From positions 1 through 7,182 of the forward strand of contig JALTLT010000083.1 in the NCBI GenBank assembly GCA_027001815.1: 7,182 bases of DNA. Direction: 5' to 3'. Positions 1 through 4,793 of the stretch are shown here, one piece after another (the stretch's first letter is position 1; the number at the start of each line of letters is the position of its first letter). A program made the translations under genes and the position numbers. Under the pieces are notes generated by a model. It ran no database searches. It had not been told where the DNA came from and saw only the letters and a list, made by a program, of their open reading frames with translations. The DNA is from Gammaproteobacteria bacterium (GTDB lineage Bacteria > Pseudomonadota > Gammaproteobacteria > JALTLT01).

Positions 1-208
1 CCACCGCAGAGAGAAGGGCCATGACCGCCCCCGAACGCTTCCCGGGAGCGCCACCCCACAGTGGCAGGATGCGGGGGGGAAGCGGGTTTTCCGGGCGGAA
101 AGGCTCCGGAGGAGAGGAGATCGGCGCCTCCCCCCCGCATCCTGCCACTGTGGGGTGGCGCTCCCGGGAAGCGTTCGGGGGCGGTCATGGCCCTTCTCTC
201 TGCGGTGG
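1..208. repeat. Giant inverted repeat (80-84 bp arms)
   Basis: Bases 1-80 are the exact reverse complement of 129-208 (paired positions sum to 209). One mismatch (81/128) is followed by three more pairs, so the arms can be taken as 1-84 and 125-208. The centre holds two short dyads: TTTCC/GGAAA at 88-101 around GGGC, and the palindrome CTCCGGAG at 104-111. The arms are GC-rich and have no convincing coding content. The left arm begins at the first base of the window, so the repeat may extend further left; base 209 is A, so a T just before base 1 would lengthen it. As RNA it would be one very stable hairpin, and as DNA a potential cruciform. No transposase or target duplication is visible. It could be a mobile-element remnant, a recent inverted duplication, or an amplification or assembly artefact at a contig end. 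Confidence 0.93.
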
Positions 209-305
209 ACGGGGAGCGGCAACCCTTGCCGGTCGGGCGATCATCATGAGAAAAGGGTAGAATACCCGTGACGGAGTGTCCAGCAGGGGCGGATCCTGGG
301 GCCGG

Positions 306-334
306 TTTCCGCGAGCCCCCCCTCACCGTATAAT
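306..334 (+). promoter_or_regulatory. Predicted sigma-70 promoter
   Basis: A perfect -10 box TATAAT lies at 329-334. At 17 bp spacing it has a weak -35 box, TTTCCG at 306-311 (three of six bases match TTGACA). Transcription would start near 340-342, about 64 bases before the small gene at 405. An exact TATAAT in such GC-rich DNA, correctly placed before a gene cluster, is suggestive, but no experimental support is available here. Confidence 0.55.
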
Positions 335-340
335 CACCGG

Positions 341-356
341 TCCCGCCCTGGCGGGA
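341..356 (+). other. Hairpin at the predicted 5' end of the transcript
   Basis: TCCCGCC and GGCGGGA face each other across a two-base CT turn; more realistically this is a six-pair stem with a CCTG loop. It begins within a base or two of the start predicted from the TATAAT at 329-334, so the mRNA may begin with this stem. No T-run follows, so it is not an intrinsic terminator. A role in protecting the 5' end is an inference. Confidence 0.5.
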
Positions 357-390
357 GGTTCCTGTTTCCGTTCCCCGACCCCGATCGATC

Positions 391-398
391 CGGAGAGG
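391..398 (+). promoter_or_regulatory. Ribosome binding site deciding the start at 405
   Basis: CGGAGAGG, a purine-rich Shine-Dalgarno-like sequence, ends six bases before the ATG at 405. It favours that start over the in-frame upstream start at 276, which lacks such a site. Confidence 0.6.
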
Positions 399-404
399 CA
401 AGCG

Positions 405-740
405 ATGCGACGACCCAAGACCCACATCCAGCGGGCCCGCAGCGTGGACGAGTATGTGGAGATGGTGAAGCAGGCCATCTTCGAGGTGGAGGAGCTGCGC
501 CTTGCCTACGAGTATGACATGGACAGCATGGGTGGTGCGGCCCCCTTCATCGATCTGCTCGACGCGGATCTGAAGGCCCTCTTCGACTCCATGAAGGATG
601 GCAGCTATCAGTTCCGCAACGAGGATTTTCCCTTCATGAAGATCGTCGAGCGCGAGGAGGATCGGCGACTGCCTTTCAAGTACCTGCTGCGGCAGATCAA
701 CGAGACCCATCGCCTGGGCCTCGATATCGGCGAGGAATGA
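405..740 (+). CDS. Small acidic protein of unknown function, upstream of hemN
   Basis: This 111-residue protein is one I cannot assign a function. It begins MRRPKTHIQRARSVDEY and ends LGLDIGEE. It has 24 Asp/Glu against 17 Lys/Arg, no signal peptide, no membrane segment and no Cys. The first 14 residues are basic. The rest alternates amphipathic helix-like stretches (about 15-40, 48-68 and 90-106) with an aromatic loop around residues 69-80, so a compact soluble alpha-helical fold is plausible. The start at 405 is chosen for its Shine-Dalgarno site and because upstream residues look non-coding. Its stop overlaps an ATG (ATGA, 737-740) in the hemN frame, and the preferred hemN start is 47 bp further on, so the two are probably co-transcribed. 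Similar small proteins may carry misleading secretion-related names in databases; nothing here resembles a GspF membrane protein. Confidence 0.82.
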   Translation: MRRPKTHIQRARSVDEYVEMVKQAIFEVEELRLAYEYDMDSMGGAAPFIDLLDADLKALFDSMKDGSYQFRNEDFPFMKIVEREEDRRLPFKYLLRQINETHRLGLDIGEE

Positions 741-770
741 CCAGTGTCCGCCCCCGCGGGGCGGGCCAGC

Positions 771-780
771 GAGAGGGTGA
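771..780 (+). promoter_or_regulatory. Ribosome binding site deciding the hemN start
   Basis: GAGAGGGTGA is close to the Shine-Dalgarno consensus GGAGGTGA and lies seven bases before the ATG at 788. It supports that start over the in-frame ATG at 737, which overlaps the previous stop codon. Confidence 0.65.
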
Positions 781-787
781 CCAAGCG

Positions 788-2188
788 ATGGCGGAATTCG
801 AGGACACGAGTGTTCTGTTCAACGAGGAGCTGATCCGGCGCTACGACAAGACCGGGCCGCGTTATACCTCCTATCCGACGGCGGTGCAGTTCCACGAGGG
901 CTTCACCGAGGAGCACTACCGCGAGTATGCGCGGCGCAGCAACGAGACGAAGACGCCTCAGCCGCTGTCGCTCTATTTCCACATCCCCTTCTGCGACACT
1001 GTCTGCTTCTACTGTGCCTGCAACAAGGTGGTGACCAAGGACCGCACCAAGGCGGGCCCCTATCTGGCGCACCTGTTCCGGGAGATGGAGCTGCAAGGGG
1101 AGCTGTTCGACCGCGCCCGCAGTGTCGATCAGCTCCACTGGGGCGGTGGCACGCCCACCTTCCTCTCCCACGACGAGATCCGGGCCCTGATGGCCAAGAC
1201 CCGCGAGTGCTTCACCCTGCGGGAGGACGACCAGGGGGAGTACTCCATCGAGATCGACCCCCGGGAGGCGGATGCCGAGACCATCCGGCTGCTGCGCGCC
1301 GAGGGTTTCAACCGCATGAGCATGGGGGTGCAGGATTTCGATCCCCGGGTGCAGAAGGCAGTCAACCGCATCCAGCCCGAGGCGCAGACCCTGGAGACTC
1401 TGCAGGCGGCCCGGGAGGCGGGTTTCCGCTCCATCTCCATCGACCTCATCTACGGGCTCCCCTTCCAGACCGTGGAGAGTTTCGGCCGGACCCTCGAGAA
1501 GGTGATCGCCATGGGGGTGGATCGCCTCTCGGTGTTCAACTATGCCCATCTGCCGGAGCTCTTCAAGCCCCAGCGACGGATCAACGTGGAGGAGCTGCCG
1601 GCCCCCCAGGAGAAGCTGGCGATCCTCAAGCACACCATCGAGACCCTCACCGACGCCGGCTACGTCTACATCGGCATGGACCACTTCGCCCGTCCCGACG
1701 ACGAACTGGCGGTGGCACAGCGGGAGGGGACGCTCTATCGCAACTTCCAGGGCTACTCCACCCATGCGGAGTGCGACCTGGTGGCCATGGGGATCACCGC
1801 CATCGGCATGGTGGGGGAGAGCTACGCCCAGAACGTCCGCACCCTGGACGAATACTACGAGCGCATCGGTCACGGCCGGCTGGCCATCTTTCGCGGCGTG
1901 GCCCTGACCCCGGACGACGTGTTGCGACGCGAGGTGATCACCCAGCTCATCTGCCACTTCCGTCTCCACGTGCCGGAGATCGAGGCGCGCTTCGGCATCC
2001 GTTTCGGTGACTACTTCTCCACCGAGTTGGAGGAGCTGAGGGGGATGGAGGCGGATGGCCTGCTGCGCCTGGAGGAGGATCGCATCCGGGTGCTCACCGC
2101 GGGCCGGCTGCTGATCCGCAACATCTGCATGGTCTTCGATCGCTACCTGCGGGAGCAGAAGGAGCGCCGTTTCTCGCGGGTGATCTGA
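788..2188 (+). CDS. hemN: Oxygen-independent coproporphyrinogen III dehydrogenase (HemN)
   Basis: This 466-residue radical-SAM enzyme makes protoporphyrinogen IX from coproporphyrinogen III without oxygen, by oxidative decarboxylation of two propionates; it acts in the cytoplasm. E. coli HemN has 457 residues. The cluster motif CDTVCFYCAC has Cys at 69, 73 and 76 for the [4Fe-4S] cluster, plus the HemN-specific fourth Cys at 78. Tyr63 corresponds to the SAM-side Tyr before HIPFC. Also present are GPRYTSYPT (23-31), HWGGGTPTF (118-126), EIDPRE (155-160), GFNRMSMGVQDF (173-184), DLIYGLP (219-225), MDHFARPDDELAVAQREG (297-314), and the C-terminal IRNICM and FSRVI. The GPRYTSYPT, CxxxCxxCxC and C-terminal features mark true HemN rather than the HemW-like paralogues. 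The start at 788 fits the family N-terminus; a start at 737 would add 17 residues. It is probably in an operon with its neighbours on both sides. No FNR box was seen. Confidence 0.97.
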   Translation: MAEFEDTSVLFNEELIRRYDKTGPRYTSYPTAVQFHEGFTEEHYREYARRSNETKTPQPLSLYFHIPFCDTVCFYCACNKVVTKDRTKAGPYLAHLFREMELQGELFDRARSVDQLHWGGGTPTFLSHDEIRALMAKTRECFTLREDDQGEYSIEIDPREADAETIRLLRAEGFNRMSMGVQDFDPRVQKAVNRIQPEAQTLETLQAAREAGFRSISIDLIYGLPFQTVESFGRTLEKVIAMGVDRLSVFNYAHLPELFKPQRRINVEELPAPQEKLAILKHTIETLTDAGYVYIGMDHFARPDDELAVAQREGTLYRNFQGYSTHAECDLVAMGITAIGMVGESYAQNVRTLDEYYERIGHGRLAIFRGVALTPDDVLRREVITQLICHFRLHVPEIEARFGIRFGDYFSTELEELRGMEADGLLRLEEDRIRVLTAGRLLIRNICMVFDRYLREQKERRFSRVI

Positions 2189-2225
2189 TCCTGGCGGGCT
2201 GACCGGAGGGCCGGCGTCGTCCGGC

Positions 2226-2230
2226 GGAGG
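2226..2230 (+). promoter_or_regulatory. aroC ribosome binding site beside a hairpin
   Basis: GGAGG ends six bases before the aroC ATG. It directly follows a small dyad, GCCGG (2210-2214) / CCGGC (2221-2225) around CGTCGT. The stem abuts the site without covering it, so any effect on translation is speculative. Confidence 0.6.
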
Positions 2231-2236
2231 AGAAGC

Positions 2237-3343
2237 ATGTCTGGCAACACCATCGGCAAGCTGTTTACCGTCACCTCGTTCGGCGAGAGCCACGGCCCCG
2301 CCATCGGCTGCATCGTGGACGGTTGCCCGCCGGGGCTGGAGCTCTCCGAGGCGGACCTGCAGCACGATCTGGATCGCCGTCGGCCCGGCACCTCCCGCCA
2401 CACCACCCAGCGCCGCGAGCCGGATCGGGTGCGGATCCTCTCCGGGGTCTTCGATGGGCGTACCACGGGAACCCCCATCGGCCTGCTGATCGAGAACACC
2501 GACCAGCGCTCCAAGGACTACGGCTCGATCATGGACCGGTTCCGTCCGGGCCATGCGGACTACACCTACCACCGCAAGTACGGCCTGCGCGACTACCGGG
2601 GCGGGGGGCGTTCTTCGGCCCGCGAGACCGCCATGCGGGTGGCCGCCGGCGGCATCGCCCGCAAGTACCTGGCGGAGCGCTACGGAGTGCGTATCCGGGG
2701 CTACCTGGCACAGCTCGGCCCCATCGCCCTGGAGCTGCGCGACTGGCAGGCGGTGGACGCCAACCCCTTCTTCTGCCCCGATCCCGGGCGGGTGGCCGAG
2801 CTGGAGGCCTACATGGACGCCCTGCGCAAGGAGGGCAACTCGGTGGGGGCGCGGATCAACGTGCTCGCCTCCGGCGTGCCGGCGGGTTGGGGGGAGCCGG
2901 TCTTCGACCGCCTCGATGCCGACATCGCCCACGCCATGATGGGCATCAACGCGGTCAAGGGGGTGGAGATCGGTGCCGGTTTCGGCTGTGTCGTGCAGAA
3001 GGGGACCGAACACCGGGACGAGATCACGCCGGAGGGATTTCTCTCCAACCATGCCGGGGGGGTGCTGGGAGGCATCTCGAGCGGCCAGGAGATCCTCGTC
3101 TCCATCGCCCTCAAGCCCACCTCCAGCCTGCGGCTTCCGGGGCGCTCGGTGAACCTTGCCGGCGAGCCGGTGGAGGTGATCACCACCGGTCGTCACGACC
3201 CGTGCGTCGGGATCCGCGCCACCCCCATCGCCGAGGCGATGCTGGCCATCGTGCTGATGGATCACGCCCTGCGCCACCGGGCGCAGAACGCCGATGTGGA
3301 GGCGGGTCCGGTGATTCCACCCGGTCCCGGCCTGCCGGACTAG
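2237..3343 (+). CDS. aroC: Chorismate synthase
   Basis: This 368-residue cytoplasmic enzyme converts 5-enolpyruvylshikimate-3-phosphate to chorismate, the last shared step before aromatic amino acids, folate and quinones; it needs reduced FMN. E. coli AroC has 361 residues. All three family signatures are present: GESHGPAIGCIVDGCPPG (16-33), GGGRSSARETAMRVAAG (122-138) and RHDPCVGIRATPIAEAM (319-335). His19 in GESHG and His106 in RPGHADYTYHRKYG correspond to the two invariant catalytic histidines of the family. SGVPAGWGEP (212-221), NAVKGVEIGAGF (238-249) and FLSNHAGGVLGGISSGQ (268-284) are also typical. The gene starts 48 bp after hemN, with its own Shine-Dalgarno site and no terminator between, so it is probably co-transcribed. 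The protein is complete, with a slightly longer Pro/Gly-rich tail (358-368). Confidence 0.98.
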   Translation: MSGNTIGKLFTVTSFGESHGPAIGCIVDGCPPGLELSEADLQHDLDRRRPGTSRHTTQRREPDRVRILSGVFDGRTTGTPIGLLIENTDQRSKDYGSIMDRFRPGHADYTYHRKYGLRDYRGGGRSSARETAMRVAAGGIARKYLAERYGVRIRGYLAQLGPIALELRDWQAVDANPFFCPDPGRVAELEAYMDALRKEGNSVGARINVLASGVPAGWGEPVFDRLDADIAHAMMGINAVKGVEIGAGFGCVVQKGTEHRDEITPEGFLSNHAGGVLGGISSGQEILVSIALKPTSSLRLPGRSVNLAGEPVEVITTGRHDPCVGIRATPIAEAMLAIVLMDHALRHRAQNADVEAGPVIPPGPGLPD

Positions 3344-3371
3344 CCCGAAAATTGCGTCAAGCCGCTAACAT

Positions 3372-3437
3372 GCTGGTGAAAGACACGGTTTTTCGGCAGT
3401 CTGTCAGGCCCCCGGAAAAACAGTGTCTTTCGACAGC
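3372..3437. repeat. Long imperfect hairpin between aroC and the transporter gene
   Basis: The core arms GAAAGACAC-G-GTTTTTC (3378-3394) and GAAAAAC-A-GTGTCTTTC (3415-3431) pair with one mismatch (3387/3422). Beyond a two-by-two internal loop the stem gains GCTG (3372-3375) / CAGC (3434-3437). The loop contains CAGTCTGTCAGGCC. Bases 3387-3411 match 4776-4800 at 21 of 25 positions, and the right end (CTTTCGACAGCCTG, 3427-3440 region) is a related sequence, so this looks like a member of a dispersed intergenic repeat family. The A and T runs lie inside the stem, not after it, so it is not a textbook intrinsic terminator, though it may end or process aroC mRNA. It finishes 17 bases before the next start codon. 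Confidence 0.8.
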
Positions 3438-3454
3438 CTGCTGACCGCCCAGCC

Positions 3455-4615
3455 ATGACCACCGTCGAGGGGCGGCTGCCCTGGCGGCGGCTGTCCGCTT
3501 TCTACCTCTTCTATTTCGCCGCCCTGGGGGCGCTGCTGCCCTACTGGAGCGTCTATCTCAAGGGGATCGGGTTCAGTGAGGCGGTGATCGGACAGGCGAT
3601 GGCCGCCCTGATGGTCTCCAAGGTGGTGGCGCCCAACGTCTGGGGGTGGCTCGCCGACCGGCGGGGTCGCCGGATGGGGGTGATCCGCTTCGCTTCCCTG
3701 GCCGGCGCGCTGCTCTTCTCGTTTGCCCTCTGGGCGCGGGAGGCGTGGCAGATCGGGCTGGTGATGCTCGCTTTCGGTTTCTTCTGGCACGCCTCCCTGC
3801 CCCAGTTCGAGGCGGTCACCATGTCTCACCTGCGGGGAGCAGAGCAGCGCTATGCCCGCATCCGGCTGTGGGGTTCCATCGGTTTCATCCTCACCGTGGC
3901 GGGGCTCGGCTGGTGGTACCAGCGCCATTCTCTCGATTCGCTGCCGTTCATCCTCCTGCTGCTGTACGTGGGCATCTGGCTCACCAGCCTGCTGGTGCCG
4001 GAGCCACCTCCCACTCCTGTCCACGAGAGCGACGGAGAGTCGCTTCGCCAGGTACTGCGGGGCAGGCCGGAGATCGTGGTGCTGCTGGTGGCCTGTTTTC
4101 TCGTCCAGGTGGGGCATGGTCCCTACTACACCTTCTTCACCCTCTACCTGGAGAGGTTCGACTACGGTCGCGGTTTCATCGGTGCCCTCTGGGCACTCGG
4201 CGTGGTCGCGGAGATCGGGCTCTTTCTGTGGCTGCCGCGGCTGATGCCGCGCCTGGGGGTGCGGCTGCTCTTCGTCGCCGCCCTGGCGCTCACCACCGGC
4301 CGCTGGCTGCTGATTGCCATGCTGCCCCAGAACCTGCCCCTCCTGCTCCTGGCTCAGCTCCTCCACGCGGCCAGTTTCGGCGTGGTCCATGCGGTGGCGA
4401 TCCATCTGATCCACCGCTGGTTCACTCCCCGTACCCATGGTCGGGGGCAGGCGCTCTACAGCAGTCTCAGCTTCGGCGCGGGTGGGGCGTTCGGCAGCTA
4501 TCTGGCCGGGGTTCTCTGGGACGGCGTGAACCCCGAGGCGACCTTCGTGATGTCGGCGGTGGTGAGCGGGATCGCCTGGCTGCTCGCCTGGAGATGGCTG
4601 CCCCGGCGGATCTGA
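3455..4615 (+). CDS. MFS transporter, HcaT (3-phenylpropionate permease)-like
   Basis: This 386-residue inner-membrane protein of the major facilitator superfamily has about 12 predicted helices: roughly 13-33, 43-63, 76-93, 98-118, 137-155, 163-182, then a hydrophilic central loop (183-204), and 205-230, 241-261, 269-289, 294-318, 332-355 and 362-382. MFS motif A is clear in the loop between helices 2 and 3: GWLADRRGRRMG (64-75). GIGFSEAVIGQ (37-47), APNVWGWLAD (59-68) and RLWGSIGF (137-144) are typical of the HcaT/nucleoside-symporter-like branch (PF12832). The substrate is unknown; family members take up aromatic acids or other small organics, probably with protons. The ATG at 3455 gives a normal N-terminus, but no Shine-Dalgarno site is visible and a large hairpin ends 17 bases upstream. 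From memory, an MFS gene also follows aroC in Pseudomonas, so the synteny may be old. A role with chorismate or shikimate compounds is only a guess. Confidence 0.9.
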   Translation: MTTVEGRLPWRRLSAFYLFYFAALGALLPYWSVYLKGIGFSEAVIGQAMAALMVSKVVAPNVWGWLADRRGRRMGVIRFASLAGALLFSFALWAREAWQIGLVMLAFGFFWHASLPQFEAVTMSHLRGAEQRYARIRLWGSIGFILTVAGLGWWYQRHSLDSLPFILLLLYVGIWLTSLLVPEPPPTPVHESDGESLRQVLRGRPEIVVLLVACFLVQVGHGPYYTFFTLYLERFDYGRGFIGALWALGVVAEIGLFLWLPRLMPRLGVRLLFVAALALTTGRWLLIAMLPQNLPLLLLAQLLHAASFGVVHAVAIHLIHRWFTPRTHGRGQALYSSLSFGAGGAFGSYLAGVLWDGVNPEATFVMSAVVSGIAWLLAWRWLPRRI

Positions 4616-4636
4616 GCGGATTCAGGGGGTGGCGGG

Positions 4637-4663
4637 GGAGAGCGTCTCCTGGCAGGCCTTTTT
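4637..4663 (+). terminator. Weak candidate terminator after the transporter gene
   Basis: GGAGA-GCG-TCTCC (4637-4649) forms a five-pair stem, and a run of five T follows at 4659-4663. Nine bases separate the stem from the T-run, which is too far for a classical intrinsic terminator. This is the only stem followed by a T-run just downstream of the transporter stop. Confidence 0.2.
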
Positions 4664-4675
4664 CAACGCCGGCAG
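4658..4675. repeat. Possible degenerate copy of the intergenic repeat
   Basis: CTTTTTCAACGCCGGCAG resembles the TTTTTCGACGGCCTG core at 4778-4792 and the core at 3389-3403. The likeness is partial and short. The following bases (about 4675-4697) make a weak bulged dyad, CCGAAA/TTTCCGG. Confidence 0.3.
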
Positions 4676-4703
4676 CCGAAAGCGCGGTTTCCGGCTTCCT
4701 CAC

Positions 4704-4732
4704 GTTTTCGATAACTTGATGTCATCGAAAAC
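4704..4732. repeat. Hairpin 1 in the convergent intergenic region
   Basis: GTTTTCGATAAC (4704-4715) pairs with GTCATCGAAAAC (4721-4732) around TTGAT, with one A/C mismatch (4713/4723). This is 11 of 12 pairs, including nine perfect outer ones. It lies between the ends of two convergent genes and could affect transcripts from either side. Confidence 0.75.
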
Positions 4733-4733
4733 G

Positions 4734-4753
4734 GCGGTGCATCCATGCACCGC
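4734..4753. repeat. Hairpin 2 in the convergent intergenic region
   Basis: GCGGTGCA (4734-4741) and TGCACCGC (4746-4753) form a perfect eight-pair stem around TCCA. It starts two bases after the previous hairpin and ends three bases before the next. No T-run follows on either strand. Confidence 0.75.
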
Positions 4754-4756
4754 GGC

Positions 4757-4793
4757 ACAGGCCGCCGAAAAAGCGGGTTTTTCGACGGCCTGT
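4757..4793. repeat. Hairpin 3, a repeat copy adjoining the c-di-GMP gene stop
   Basis: ACAGGCCGCCGAAAAA (4757-4772) pairs with TTTTTCGACGGCCTGT (4778-4793) around GCGGG, with a single mismatch (4765/4785). Its right arm and flank match the hairpin in the aroC-transporter gap at 21 of 25 positions. The last base overlaps the stop codon of the minus-strand gene. Bases 4786-4800 are also a 15-base palindrome centred on 4793. On the plus strand an alternative fold, CCGC (4762-4765) / GCGG (4773-4776) followed by GTTTTT, could act as a weak terminator. A bidirectional end for the two convergent genes is plausible but unproven. Confidence 0.75.

Larger units (their letters stand above)
209..404 (+). 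other. Non-coding leader upstream of the hemN cluster
   Basis: This stretch has no convincing gene. It holds two small perfect hairpins: CGGCAA-CCC-TTGCCG at 217-231, and GGGTA-GAA-TACCC at 255-267. A promoter and a third hairpin, listed separately, follow. The open frame that could extend the next gene upstream to 276 is rich in Pro, Gly and Arg and runs straight through the promoter, so it is not treated as coding. No FNR-type TTGAT-N4-ATCAA box was seen, although hemN genes are often controlled by oxygen. Confidence 0.6.

Noticed and set aside
1..208. Invertible DNA switch or retron-like RNA
   Set aside because: The centre is only 40-48 bp with no promoter or gene end to invert, and no recombinase or reverse transcriptase is in view.
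21..260. Two short frames (21-260 and 61-249) through the inverted repeat
   Set aside because: They read low-complexity Gly/Pro/Arg sequence across both arms of the palindrome, without a ribosome site or recognisable protein.
235..263. TAGAAT (258-263) as a second -10 box
   Set aside because: No acceptable -35 box at 16-18 bp, and the bases are part of a small hairpin; TTGCCG upstream is 26 bp away.
276..404. 43-residue upstream extension of the small gene
   Set aside because: It overlaps the predicted promoter and hairpin, is Pro/Arg/Gly-rich, and lacks a ribosome site; the ATG at 405 has one.
608..3277. An 889-residue open frame on the minus strand, opposite hemN and aroC
   Set aside because: It is a shadow of GC-rich codon bias opposite two certain genes. 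Its translation is rich in His, Gly, Gln and Arg with no domain, and it spans three separate genes.
3404..4438. Minus-strand frame opposite the transporter gene
   Set aside because: A shadow frame rich in Gln, Glu, His and Pro; the plus strand encodes a clear 12-helix membrane protein.
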